A stretch of DNA of 64,000 nucleotides from NCBI RefSeq assembly GCF_030929505.1, contig NZ_JAVFVV010000015.1, forward strand, positions 97,593 through 161,592, read 5' to 3'. A program made the translations under genes and the position numbers. Below are positions 17,919-26,624 of this stretch, piece after piece (the first letter of the stretch is position 1; every line of letters starts with the position of its first letter). The notes beneath the pieces were generated by a model. The model was not told where the DNA came from and searched no databases. It saw only the letters and a list, made by a program, of their open reading frames with translations. The DNA comes from Mesorhizobium sp. LHD-90 (GTDB lineage Bacteria; Pseudomonadota; Alphaproteobacteria; Rhizobiales; Rhizobiaceae).

Positions 17919-17935
17919 GGGTACGATTCGTACCC
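17919..17935. promoter_or_regulatory. Perfect 8-base palindrome with 1-base centre
   Basis: GGGTACGA-T-TCGTACCC, ten bases upstream of the start of the 94-residue gene on the minus strand. Position and symmetry suit a repressor operator. It is unlike the alphaproteobacterial LexA box, and the binding protein is not identifiable; the Ada-like protein or an outside regulator are options. Confidence 0.5.
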
Positions 17936-18007
17936 CACTATGGCCCAGCCAAATCGGCTACACGATGGCGCGTTGCCGGCTTATCCCCGCTTTCCCGACA
18001 GTTCCTG

Positions 18008-21000
18008 TCAGTTGCCCTTGCCGACCTCGCCAAGCGCCACCCTCAGGTGATCGGCCTTGATCAATTCCGCTTCGAGGATGCGTTCCAGCAGCGCGGCCTG
18101 GCGCGGCTCCAGCGCGACGACGCCCCCCAGCACGTTGAGCAGGTCGATCAGGTCGGTCGTGTATTCGTGCAGCCAGTGGTCGGGCTGGATCCTGTCGAGC
18201 GGCGAGGGCGGGCGCTTGTCGCCGATCTGCGGGCGGGTGCGGTCACGGCGGCGATAGCTGAACCAGTGCCACACCACCTGCTTGCCCGAGACCTCATAGG
18301 TCCACATTTCCGGCGACACATTGTCGACGAACCCCTTGCCGACGGAGAGCCGGCGCCTGGCCGCGTCATAGTCCATCGTATCGGGCAGCGGCTCCGGCGC
18401 GCCGGGAATGCCGCCGTCCTCGGGAATGAAAGGCCGCTGACCCTCCGGCATGCGCGGCGGCCCCTTGGGCCGTCCGGCCGCGGGATCGGCGAAACGCTCG
18501 CCATAGGTATGCAGCCAGATCACCTCGCGCCCGAGCCCGACGGCTTCATTGAACAGCGCCGGATCGGCCGTCAGCGGCACGCGCAGGCCGGGCTGCACCA
18601 GATCGGGCTGAAAACGCGCGGTAAAGGCCGGATGCGCCAAAACAGCGGCGAGATAGGCCATCACGTCCTCGGCGGAGACGGGCTGGCCGTAGGCCAAGGC
18701 CAGTTCGGCGAGAAGTTTTGGCGGGATGTTGGGGGTCTTGGCGGCGGCATCGCGCCAGAGGGGATACACGCGGCCGCCGAAGGAGCCTTTGTAGTGATGC
18801 TGGTCTGGGACTAGGCATGCAAATGTTGTCGCTGGGCCGGAAGTGGGAGAGTGTGCCTCTAGCGCAGTCAGGTAGATCTCGCGGCTTGAATAGCAGCTCC
18901 ATAGTTCGGGTCGTGCCATGCTTAGAAGTCGGTGATCCGGCACGATCCACTGCCGATCGAAGGATCGAAAACCATATCTACAGGGTTCGACAACTGGTCC
19001 TTCATCCTTGGCAACGGTAATGCTTCTTACTCCATGAGTACCTAGTCCGACAGACACAACCTTTTCCAAATATCGATCCCGATCTGGATGAAATAGATTC
19101 TCTTTCTTCTCGATGATTGACTCGTGACGGAGAGCGTCCCACCGCTGTGGCAGCGATTCCGAATCCGGCGCGATAACCCAGGTACGATGCGTTTTTACAC
19201 CAGGACTCGACCAGAGAAAGAACTCGGCAAGCAGGGGGAACGTCGCCCATTCCCCGCTCTTCTCAGGCAAGAAGGCGGAGCGCCATTCACTGGCCCCCCC
19301 TCTCCAGCCGCTGTATTCCAATGAAAGGTCACCCAAAGCCTTGAGTTTGACGTCTCGCCTTCCCCTGGGCAGCGTGAAGTAGCGGACGCGGGCCGGCTCT
19401 TTCCGTTCCTTGTCAGCCGGACGGACCGCGAGCACAATGCAAACCGGCTGTTGCACGCCCTGAAAGATACGCGTCGGCACGTCTGGTTGATGTCCTTCAG
19501 GCGAGCAATCGATCACCCATATGTCGCTGCAATCCCGCCGCAGTTCCTCGCGCATTTTCTGGAAGCCGGGACCGTTGAGAAATCCGGCCGCAGTAATGAA
19601 GCAGACGATGCCATACCGATCGTCGATCTGTTTGCCAGTGGCATCCTCCCATCCCGAGCCGAACACCTTCAGCGTCGCCCATCGCCAAAAGTAGACATAG
19701 AGGTTTTTCAGGTGGTGGGTGTGCGCGCCAATGCCCCAATCTCGCGGAGGCGACCACCATTCCATCGGAGCGGGTCGCCCGGAGCTGCCGCGTTCGATCC
19801 AGTCGCCCTTGTCGCGTGCCTGGTTCTTGTAGGGCGGATTGCCGAGGACCACGGTAATTCGTTCTTCGGCCTTGACCCGGTTGGCGGCGCGTTTGGACTG
19901 GGCGACAGACTCGTAGATTCGTCCCAGCGTCTCCTCCTCCACGAACGGATCGCCGAGCGTGTTGGTGATGAACAACCGCATCTCCGGCATCGCCGCGACC
20001 TCGCCCGATTTCGGCCGGGCGAGCGCCTGCATCTCCGCCACCAGCCGCAATTGCGCGACGGCGAAGGGGCCGAACTGCAGCTCGAAACCGACCAGCCGTT
20101 TCGCCGCCGCCTTGATCGCGCCGGGCACCGCGCCCGCGCCCTGGTCCTTCGCCACCGTATCGGCGATGCGGCGCAAGACGCCCAACAGGAAGGTGCCGGT
20201 GCCCATGGCCGGGTCGGCAAGCGTCACGTCCGCCGAGGCGAGGCCGGCCGGGCGTTCGAACAGCGGCCCGCGCAGCACCTCGTCCACCAGCCGCGCCATG
20301 GCGTCCACCACCTCCGGCGGCGTGTAATAGGAGCCGGTCTGACGGCGCAGCTTCTTGTCGTAGACGTCGAGGAAATCCTCGTAGAAATAGAGCCAGGCGT
20401 CGGGCCTGTCCTTGCTGATCGTGTGCCAGTTCACGGTGTCCAGAACGCGCGTCAGCGTCTTGAGCGAGGTTTCCAGCGCCTTCTGGTTGGCCTCGTCGTC
20501 GGTGAGCAGGCCGAGCGCCGTGCCGATCAGCGAGTTCGTCTTCCTGAGTTCATGGGCCGCCTGATGGATGCCGCCTGCAAGCGGAATGTCGAGCGCGCGG
20601 GCGATCAGCAGGCCGAAGGTGACGGCCTGGGCGTAGCCGTCGGCAAACTGTTCGTCATTGGCCTCCGGAAACAGCAGCTTGCGCCAGTCGTGTTTCAGCG
20701 CCGTCAGGCCTTCGCTGTTCCTGGCGAGCTGCTCGATCACCTCGTCGCGCAACAAACGGCAGAGCCGGGCGGTGATTTCGGCAAGGCGCTTCGCATTGCT
20801 CGGACGGATCGGCTCCCAGGTGAGGAAATCGAGGATCAGCGGTAGCAGTGCGTCCGGCGCGGCAAGTTTCGCGCCGGCGCTTTCGATGTCGCCGTCCAGC
20901 GCAACGACCTTGCCGACGATGGCGCCATCCCGCCACAGGCTGAACGACTGGCCGTCGGTGTAGAGCAGGTTCGGCAGCGATTTCAGCTTGTTCCACTGGT

Positions 21001-21313
21001 CCTTGTCGTGCTGGGACGTGAAATGGCGCGGGTCGGCGCCCTTGCCCGGCGCCTTGACCTCGATGAAGCCGACCAGCGCGCTGTCGACGGTGGCCGCGAA
21101 GTCCGGACGGGTCTTGATGTCCGCCAGGCTCGTTTCGCCAACCAGTTGCACGTCGCCCTGAAGGCTCCCGGCGCGGGCCAAATCCTTCACCAGAAGTTCG
21201 AGCGGGGCGCGAAGCTGGTCTTCCGGCTGGCCGCCAATGGCCGGGTTCGCCAGCTTGGGTCTTAGCGACACGCCGTAAGCCGACACCGCCTCGGCAAGAG
21301 TTATCGCAGCCAA
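18008..21313 (-). CDS. Single-polypeptide restriction-modification enzyme (type IIG / type ISP-like)
   Basis: An 1101-residue protein joining nuclease, methyltransferase and specificity functions. The N-terminal domain shows a PD-(D/E)xK nuclease core, RPD71 then E85-V-K87. The central gamma-class N6-adenine methyltransferase has the AdoMet-binding motif DPAMGTGTF (from D367) and catalytic NPPY (492-495). About 600 C-terminal residues form the specificity part, resembling the type ISP C-terminal domain. No superfamily II helicase motifs lie between nuclease and methyltransferase, so it is closer to type IIG than to true ISP motors such as LlaGI. Base composition drops to about 45-57 percent GC around 18800-19300, inside the specificity region. 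It probably gives stand-alone phage defence. No partner methylase is nearby. Confidence 0.85.
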   Translation of the reverse strand: MAAITLAEAVSAYGVSLRPKLANPAIGGQPEDQLRAPLELLVKDLARAGSLQGDVQLVGETSLADIKTRPDFAATVDSALVGFIEVKAPGKGADPRHFTSQHDKDQWNKLKSLPNLLYTDGQSFSLWRDGAIVGKVVALDGDIESAGAKLAAPDALLPLILDFLTWEPIRPSNAKRLAEITARLCRLLRDEVIEQLARNSEGLTALKHDWRKLLFPEANDEQFADGYAQAVTFGLLIARALDIPLAGGIHQAAHELRKTNSLIGTALGLLTDDEANQKALETSLKTLTRVLDTVNWHTISKDRPDAWLYFYEDFLDVYDKKLRRQTGSYYTPPEVVDAMARLVDEVLRGPLFERPAGLASADVTLADPAMGTGTFLLGVLRRIADTVAKDQGAGAVPGAIKAAAKRLVGFELQFGPFAVAQLRLVAEMQALARPKSGEVAAMPEMRLFITNTLGDPFVEEETLGRIYESVAQSKRAANRVKAEERITVVLGNPPYKNQARDKGDWIERGSSGRPAPMEWWSPPRDWGIGAHTHHLKNLYVYFWRWATLKVFGSGWEDATGKQIDDRYGIVCFITAAGFLNGPGFQKMREELRRDCSDIWVIDCSPEGHQPDVPTRIFQGVQQPVCIVLAVRPADKERKEPARVRYFTLPRGRRDVKLKALGDLSLEYSGWRGGASEWRSAFLPEKSGEWATFPLLAEFFLWSSPGVKTHRTWVIAPDSESLPQRWDALRHESIIEKKENLFHPDRDRYLEKVVSVGLGTHGVRSITVAKDEGPVVEPCRYGFRSFDRQWIVPDHRLLSMARPELWSCYSSREIYLTALEAHSPTSGPATTFACLVPDQHHYKGSFGGRVYPLWRDAAAKTPNIPPKLLAELALAYGQPVSAEDVMAYLAAVLAHPAFTARFQPDLVQPGLRVPLTADPALFNEAVGLGREVIWLHTYGERFADPAAGRPKGPPRMPEGQRPFIPEDGGIPGAPEPLPDTMDYDAARRRLSVGKGFVDNVSPEMWTYEVSGKQVVWHWFSYRRRDRTRPQIGDKRPPSPLDRIQPDHWLHEYTTDLIDLLNVLGGVVALEPRQAALLERILEAELIKADHLRVALGEVGKGN

Positions 21314-21424
21314 CAGCCACCCCCCGGCATCCGCATGGTCCCAAGCCCATGAATCGTTCCGGCGCGCAGCCTATGCGACAGTTTCAACCATTGCAGGTGT
21401 TTTTTTGAATGACTGGTCGCCGAC

Positions 21425-21916
21425 TCAGCTCTTCGCCCGGGCCAGCGCTAACGAAAACGCCGCGGCGAAACTCTCGCGGTCGTCGGGGTTGAGGAAGGAG
21501 CCAAGCGACACCGCCTTCTCCCGCGATTCCACCATCATGCGGGTGATGCCGATCTCGTCGTGGCGCGAGACGGAAAAGCGCGTCCAGAACGGGTTGAAGC
21601 GATGCGCCTCGGAGCGGCCCGACGGCGCGGTCTTCTTGATGTCGAGCGCGGTGCGCGACACCGACACTTCCTCGCGGGCGCGGGCGGCGCGGTAATTCAG
21701 CCGGAACGCCCCATAGACCAGTAGCACGTCGAGGCCGAAGAAGCCGAAGACCGGCCATGCGCCATGCGACAGGAAGAAGGCGCCGGTGGCGAGCCAGCCG
21801 AACAGCAGCGCACCCATGAGGATAGCAAAACCCTTGCGGCCCAGCGACCGGTGCGGCGTAAGCAGCGCCCGGAAGAAGGGTTCGTCTGGCTCGCGCATGG
21901 CGTTTGTGTCGTCCAT
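21425..21916 (-). CDS. DUF2244 membrane protein
   Basis: A 163-residue protein with the DUF2244 layout: a short N-terminal segment ending in LTPHRSLG, two close transmembrane helices (about 30-72), then a cytosolic domain with IKKTAPSGRSEAHRFNPFWTRFSV and a C-terminal helix (SFLNPDDRESFAAAF). Function is unknown. It is divergent from the endonuclease III gene with only 22 bases between the starts, so the two promoters must overlap. Confidence 0.85.
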   Translation of the reverse strand: MDDTNAMREPDEPFFRALLTPHRSLGRKGFAILMGALLFGWLATGAFFLSHGAWPVFGFFGLDVLLVYGAFRLNYRAARAREEVSVSRTALDIKKTAPSGRSEAHRFNPFWTRFSVSRHDEIGITRMMVESREKAVSLGSFLNPDDRESFAAAFSLALARAKS

Positions 21917-21938
21917 GGCGAATAATTATAGAGGGCCG

Positions 21939-22724
21939 ATGAAAAACCCCAAGGCAAAAAGCGTCGCACCCGCAGCCACGCGGGACGGCTCGAACGTCAA
22001 GCCGCGGCCAAGGCCGGCAAGGCCCCGTTCGATCTATCGGCCCGACGAGGTGCGCGAGATTTTCCGGCGATTCTCGGTGCAGCGGCCGGAGCCGAAGGGC
22101 GAACTGGAGCACGTCAACGCATTCACCCTGCTGGTCGCGGTGGTGCTGTCGGCGCAGGCGACCGACGCCGGCGTCAACAAGGCGACGCGCGCGCTGTTCG
22201 CCGCGGCCGATACGCCGCAGAAGATGGCGGCGCTGGGCGAGGAGAAGGTCGGCCAATACATCCGCACCATCGGCCTGTGGCGCGGCAAGGCGAAGAACGT
22301 GATCGCGCTGTCACAGGCGTTGATCTCCGAGCATGGCGGCGCGGTGCCGGCGGAGCGCGAGGACCTGGTCAAGCTGCCCGGGGTCGGGCGCAAGACCGCC
22401 AATGTCGTGCTCAACATGGCGTTCTGCCAGCCGACCATGGCCGTTGACACCCATATTTTCCGGATCGGCAACCGGCTGCTGCTGGCGCCCGGAAAAACGC
22501 CGGAGCAGGTGGAGGCCGGGCTGATAAAGATCATCCCGCCGGAATACATGCGCCACGCGCATCACTGGCTGATCCTGCACGGCCGCTATGTCTGCAAGGC
22601 GCGCAAGCCGGACTGCCCGCGCTGCGTGATCGCCGATTTGTGCAAATCGCCCGAGAAGACCACATCGGTGCCGGCGCCGCTGGTGGAGATCGGGGTGAGC
22701 GACGGGCTGGAGGCAGCTCAGTAA
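21939..22724 (+). CDS. nth: Endonuclease III
   Basis: A 261-residue bifunctional DNA glycosylase/AP lyase for oxidised pyrimidines. The helix-hairpin-helix LPGVGRKTANVVLNMAF holds the lyase Lys152, and VDTHIFRIGNR holds catalytic Asp170, 18 residues later as in E. coli Nth. The C-terminal cluster CKARKPDCPRCVIADLC (C-X6-C-X2-C-X5-C) binds the 4Fe-4S. The ATG at 21939, after GAGGG, is preferred; the open frame extends 51 codons upstream but would overlap the divergent DUF2244 gene. About 40 basic residues precede the catalytic domain. Its 3' end overlaps the convergent DUF2214 gene by 7 bases. Confidence 0.96.
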   Translation: MKNPKAKSVAPAATRDGSNVKPRPRPARPRSIYRPDEVREIFRRFSVQRPEPKGELEHVNAFTLLVAVVLSAQATDAGVNKATRALFAAADTPQKMAALGEEKVGQYIRTIGLWRGKAKNVIALSQALISEHGGAVPAEREDLVKLPGVGRKTANVVLNMAFCQPTMAVDTHIFRIGNRLLLAPGKTPEQVEAGLIKIIPPEYMRHAHHWLILHGRYVCKARKPDCPRCVIADLCKSPEKTTSVPAPLVEIGVSDGLEAAQ

Positions 22725-23167
22725 CCAAAACCGCGCGCCATGGCGGCGGCGAAGATCAGGATCAGCGCGAAGAAGCCGGCTTGGGCCTTCAGCCAGTTGC
22801 GCAGGGCGGCGATCTCGGCGTCCGGGACGATGCCGGGCGCGGCGAGGCGCCAGCGGATGATGCGCCTCGTCGGCGGGATGGAGAGCAGCCCGACCGCGGC
22901 CAAGGCCGCCATCTTCAGCCAGAAGACCGGATTTTGGACATAGAACTCCCAGCCCTTCAGGCCGAAGATCACGCGGCAGATGCCGACGAGGATCAGCAGG
23001 CCGGCCGTCATGCCGTAAACGCCGTCGATACGGCCGAGCAGCGGCAGGCCGCGCGCGTCGAGCCCGGTGCGAACCAGCACGAGTTCGGCGGCGAGCAACG
23101 CGGCAAGCAGGAAGGCCAGGCCATGGTGGGCGATGGCGAGCAGGAGATCGACAAGGGCGGCGTCCAT
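22718..23167 (-). CDS. DUF2214 membrane protein
   Basis: A 149-residue protein with four hydrophobic helices (about 5-27, 45-66, 80-97 and 130-147) and the DUF2214 pattern RIDGVYGMTAGLLILVGICRVIFGLKGWEFY followed by NPVFWLKMAALAAVGLLSIPPT. The His pair near the N-terminus (IAHHGLAF) could bind haem or metal, but no function is established. Its stop codon overlaps the end of nth on the opposite strand. Confidence 0.85.
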   Translation of the reverse strand: MDAALVDLLLAIAHHGLAFLLAALLAAELVLVRTGLDARGLPLLGRIDGVYGMTAGLLILVGICRVIFGLKGWEFYVQNPVFWLKMAALAAVGLLSIPPTRRIIRWRLAAPGIVPDAEIAALRNWLKAQAGFFALILIFAAAMARGFGY

Positions 23168-23274
23168 CGGTCGGTCCCAAATGTTTACAGTGTCAAGATG
23201 ACTAGGTCAGCAATTTCCCGATGTCAACGGAATAAGGTAGCGGCTCATGCCGACCGTCAGCGAGGGATGGGAGG

Positions 23275-23959
23275 CTACGCTCCATTCGCGATCGAAGCAG
23301 CCTGTTTTCTGGCCTGCAAGAGGATGGCGGCGTCCGGAGCGATCGCGAAGTTTTCACAGAATGCGGCAAGGCGTTGCTGACCCTGGTCATGCTTGCCCAG
23401 TGCAATGAGAACCAGGCCCCATGCCAGTTCGGTTTGCACATAGTTGTCCAGAGAGAAGCGTCGAAACGTCATCTTCGATCGCTCATTGAACCAATCGGCT
23501 ACCTCTTTCAACGAGGTGATTTTCGACCAATCGGACTTGGCGGCATCAAGCGAAGCAAGGGCTACCTGTGCAATCCGGCGATCGCTATCGTTGTTGTGGA
23601 ATGAGCACCAGCGCGGGATTTCCCCCCTGGAGATCGACAGGGTCTATGCAGAGGTCAAAATTCGCGGTCTTCTCGGTTCTTTTCCAACCAAGCTTTTCTG
23701 CCCGGAGAATAGGTACAAAATCGATACAGACACCCCAACGGGCGGAGAAGGTGCCCCCCTTCATTTCCTGAAACTGGAACCGATACCGAATTTGGTTTTC
23801 AGGGTGGCTGACCCAAACCAGATCGCCAACGCGCTCAAAACCCGCCGGCCATGTTCCTTCCAGAGCCTCGGCGATTGTATCGCCTATCAACTCGCCGCGC
23901 CGGGCCGGTTTGCCCATGTCGGCGGGACGCCTGAAAAGATCAATTATGCGGGAAAACAT
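23275..23959 (-). pseudogene. Frameshifted gene, DUF4304-like
   Basis: Two consecutive minus-strand frames, 23959-23585 and a downstream frame ending at 23275, read as one protein if one G is removed from the six-G run at 23622-23627 (C6 on the plus strand). The joined product, about 227 residues, runs smoothly through the junction (LQGEIPRWCSFHNNDSDRR), while the unshifted frame stops 12 codons after the run. The N-terminal part (FERVGDLVWVSHPENQIRYRFQFQEM) and the C-terminal helices (SDWSKITSLKEVADWFNERSK) resemble DUF4304 proteins; that family call is tentative. It could be a real mutation, a slippery-tract switch, or a sequencing error. No signal peptide. It sits alone between DUF2214 and the GNAT gene. 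Confidence 0.55.
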
Positions 23960-24161
23960 TCCGCCTCCTCAAACGGGGCCGCAAGCTACCACGCTGGCCG
24001 CGGCAGGCGCGAGCGGAAATCCGAAGCGTGACGCTACCCGACCTCGGGATGTGGAGCCATGTCGGCGAGCCGCCGTCTGGCCCGCGCCAGCGTCGATGCG
24101 TGGGCCGTTCCCAATGGCGCGGCGGTGGCTATGATCGGCGCATCGCCGCCGGAAGATTGGC

Positions 24162-24710
24162 ATGCCCGCATCCACCATCATCGAAATCCCGTCGATCGAG
24201 ACCGAACGCACGATCCTGCGGGCGCACCGGCCGGGCGATTTCGACGCCTATGCGGCAATGTGGGCAAGGCAGGAGGTGACGCGCTTCATCGGCGGTTTTG
24301 CGCGCAGCCGCGACGAAAGCTGGATCCGCTTCCTGCGGCATGCCGGCACCTGGGCGATGCTGGGCTACGGTTTCTGGGCGGTCGAGGACAAGCGAAGCGG
24401 GCGGTTCATCGGCGAGGCCGGTTATCATCAGATCTACCGCGACATGACGCCGTCGATCGACGGTTTTCCCGAGTGCGGCTGGGCGCTGATCCCGGAGATG
24501 CACGGCAAGGGCCTTGCGACCGAGATCGTCACCGCCGTGGTGGCATGGGGCGATCAAAAACTCGGCGGGCAGCGGCAGGTCTGCATCATCGACCGCGACA
24601 ACCATGCCTCGATCTGCGTCGCCGGCAAATGCGGGTTCGGCAACCCGGTCGAGGCGCTGTTCGGCGAGGAGACGGTATTCCTGTTCGAGCGGCGGCCGGC
24701 GGCCGTGTGA
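24162..24710 (+). CDS. GNAT-family N-acetyltransferase (RimJ/RimL-like)
   Basis: A 182-residue single GNAT domain of the Acetyltransf_3 type. Early ETERTILRAHRPGDFDAYAAMW is the usual first strand and helix. The acetyl-CoA binding segment appears as CGWALIPEMHGKGLATEIVTAVVAWG, with the Q/R-x-x-G-x-A-like turn (HGKGLA). The last strands end in CGFGNPVEALFGEETVFLF. Family members acetylate ribosomal protein N-termini, antibiotics or small amines; the acceptor here is unknown. It stands alone. Confidence 0.88.
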   Translation: MPASTIIEIPSIETERTILRAHRPGDFDAYAAMWARQEVTRFIGGFARSRDESWIRFLRHAGTWAMLGYGFWAVEDKRSGRFIGEAGYHQIYRDMTPSIDGFPECGWALIPEMHGKGLATEIVTAVVAWGDQKLGGQRQVCIIDRDNHASICVAGKCGFGNPVEALFGEETVFLFERRPAAV

Positions 24711-24954
24711 GGCAACGGCCGACGGCAATCCCAAAAAGGGGATGGAAATCGGCCGATCCGGAAAAAATCTTTCGGTTCGGCGCCGCAAGGAAGCCGCCAA
24801 CGGACCGACGTCGCTTTGAAATCAACGCGTTGGCCGAAATCGCCCGAGCGGCGGCAAGGAGCCGGCCACGCCACGGCCCGGAAAAGATGCAGCCTCCGTC
24901 CCCTCCCCTTCCGGCCGCCTTACCATGGTGCCATCGTTTCAACAGGGCACGGGC

Positions 24955-26439
24955 ATGGACACTTCAGACAATCTCGACCTTCCCTACATCATGCCGTCGC
25001 AGGCGCAGAAGCATGTGACGCACAACGAGGCCATCGGCATGCTCGACGCGCTGGTGCAAACCGGCGTCGCCGACCGCGACCTCGCAGCGCCGCCCGGCGC
25101 GCCGGTCAACGGCGAGCGCTACATCGTGGCGGCCGGCGCCAGCGGCGACTGGAGCGGCCAGAGCGGGAAAATCGCGCACCGGCTGGACGGCGCCTGGTCG
25201 TTCTATGCGCCAAGACCCGGCTTCTTCTGCCACGTCGCCGACGAGGGCATCTTCGTCCACTGGACGGGATCGGCCTGGGCGCCGCTGACCACGACGCTGG
25301 GCACGCTGCAGAACCTCGTATTGCTGGGCATCGGCACCGCCGCCGACGGCAGCAATCCGTTCTCGGCGAAGCTCAACAAGGCGCTGTGGACGGCAAGGAC
25401 GGCGGCGGACGGCGGCGACGGCGACCTGCGCTACACGCTGAACAAGGAGACGGCGACCGATGTGCTGTCACTGTTGTTGCAGAGCGGGTTTTCGGGGCGC
25501 GCCGAACTCGGCCTGATCGGCGACGACGATCTTGCTCTGAAAGTCTCGGCTGACGGATCGGTCTGGACAACGGCGCTGAAGGTCGACCGGACGACCGGCC
25601 AGTTCACCGTCAGCAATGTGTTCAACCTCAACGCCTCGCTGAACATGTCGGGCGGCGCGCTTGCCATCACCCGCGACGGGGCTGCGAGCCTGATGCGGCT
25701 CGTCAGCTATCGCGACACCAACGCCACTCACGCCACCTTCGCCGCCGACGTGGCGCGCGGCAGCCTGGCGGCCCCCACCTTCATGACCAATACCGGGCTG
25801 ATGGCCGAGTTCATCGTGCGGCCCTGGGACGGCACGCAGATCGGCAGCGTGACGAGCGGGCGGCTGGCTTTCCGCGCCTGCGAAAACCACACCGCGTCCG
25901 CGCGCGGCACGCGCTGGACGATCGAACTGGCGCCGAACGGCGGCGCTGCGACGGTCGAGGCCGGCGCGCTCGACCATTCGAGCGGCCTGTCGCTGTTTTC
26001 GGCGACGGTGATCGACGCCAACCGGCATTTTAGGCTGCGCTCCTATACGGTTGGCACCCTGCCCTCGGCCTCGCCGGCCGGGCAGATGGTCCATTGCTCG
26101 GACCTGGGCGGCGGCGGCGGGCAGGTGAACTCCGACGGATCGGCGTGGCGGCGGGTGTCGCGCGGCGGCCAGCAGACGGTATCCAGCGACGCCGACATCA
26201 CGCTGACGGTGCTGACGAGCGCCGAGGAACAGCGGCATACGGGAACGCTGACCGCCAACCGGACGGTGACACTGTCGGCGGCGAACGTCTATGCCGGCGC
26301 GCGATTCCGCCTGACGCGGACAGGCGGCGGGGCGTTCAACCTGTCGTTCGGCGCGCTCAAGAACCTGGCCACCAATAATTGGGCGGAGGCGGTGCATGAC
26401 GGCTCCGCCTGGTATCTGGCGGCGTATGGGACGCTGTGA
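24955..26439 (+). CDS. DUF2793 phage/GTA tail-like protein, orphan
   Basis: A 494-residue protein whose N-terminal ~110 residues (LPYIMPSQAQKHVTHNEAIGMLDALVQTGV ... GERYIVAAGASGDWSGQSGKIAH) match DUF2793, a domain seen in tail-fibre or baseplate proteins of alphaproteobacterial phages and related particles. The remainder is Gly/Thr/Ala-rich beta-type sequence such as fibre shafts have. The start at 24955 (MDTSDN) gives the standard N-terminus; an in-frame ATG at 24925 would add ten residues. No capsid, terminase, portal or lysis gene lies within this window, so it is a moron or a detached tail gene rather than part of a visible prophage. Confidence 0.75.
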   Translation: MDTSDNLDLPYIMPSQAQKHVTHNEAIGMLDALVQTGVADRDLAAPPGAPVNGERYIVAAGASGDWSGQSGKIAHRLDGAWSFYAPRPGFFCHVADEGIFVHWTGSAWAPLTTTLGTLQNLVLLGIGTAADGSNPFSAKLNKALWTARTAADGGDGDLRYTLNKETATDVLSLLLQSGFSGRAELGLIGDDDLALKVSADGSVWTTALKVDRTTGQFTVSNVFNLNASLNMSGGALAITRDGAASLMRLVSYRDTNATHATFAADVARGSLAAPTFMTNTGLMAEFIVRPWDGTQIGSVTSGRLAFRACENHTASARGTRWTIELAPNGGAATVEAGALDHSSGLSLFSATVIDANRHFRLRSYTVGTLPSASPAGQMVHCSDLGGGGGQVNSDGSAWRRVSRGGQQTVSSDADITLTVLTSAEEQRHTGTLTANRTVTLSAANVYAGARFRLTRTGGGAFNLSFGALKNLATNNWAEAVHDGSAWYLAAYGTL

Positions 26440-26445
26440 GGGCTT

Positions 26446-26609
26446 ACCCTCCCCCTCGAGGGGAGGGTCGGCGAGCCAACGCAACGAAGTGGAGTTGAGC
26501 GAGCCGGGGTGGGGTCGCTTCAATATCTGGCGCAAAAAGGACGTCGGCACGCGGCCGCACGTACCCCACCCGGCCGCTTCGCGGCCACCCTCCCCTCAAG
26601 GGGGAGGGA
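26446..26609. repeat. RIME-like palindromic intergenic element, copy 1
   Basis: The ends are inverted copies: CCCTCCCCCTCGAGGGGAGG on the left, and the reverse complement of the right end reads CCCTCCCCCTTGAGGGGAGG. An inner GGGGTGGGGT / ACCCCACCC pair follows. A second member is at 37171-37312. Such dispersed elements are common between genes in Mesorhizobium-type genomes. It separates the DUF2793 gene from the convergent RNase D gene. Confidence 0.8.
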
Positions 26610-26624
26610 AACGCCGGCGCTCGC

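Noticed and set aside
18008..21313. BREX PglX or a multi-gene defence island
   Set aside because: No brxABC/pglZ genes or other defence genes adjacent; the chain has its own nuclease motif.
24955..26439. Prophage region
   Set aside because: No terminase, portal, capsid, integrase or lysis gene within the window.
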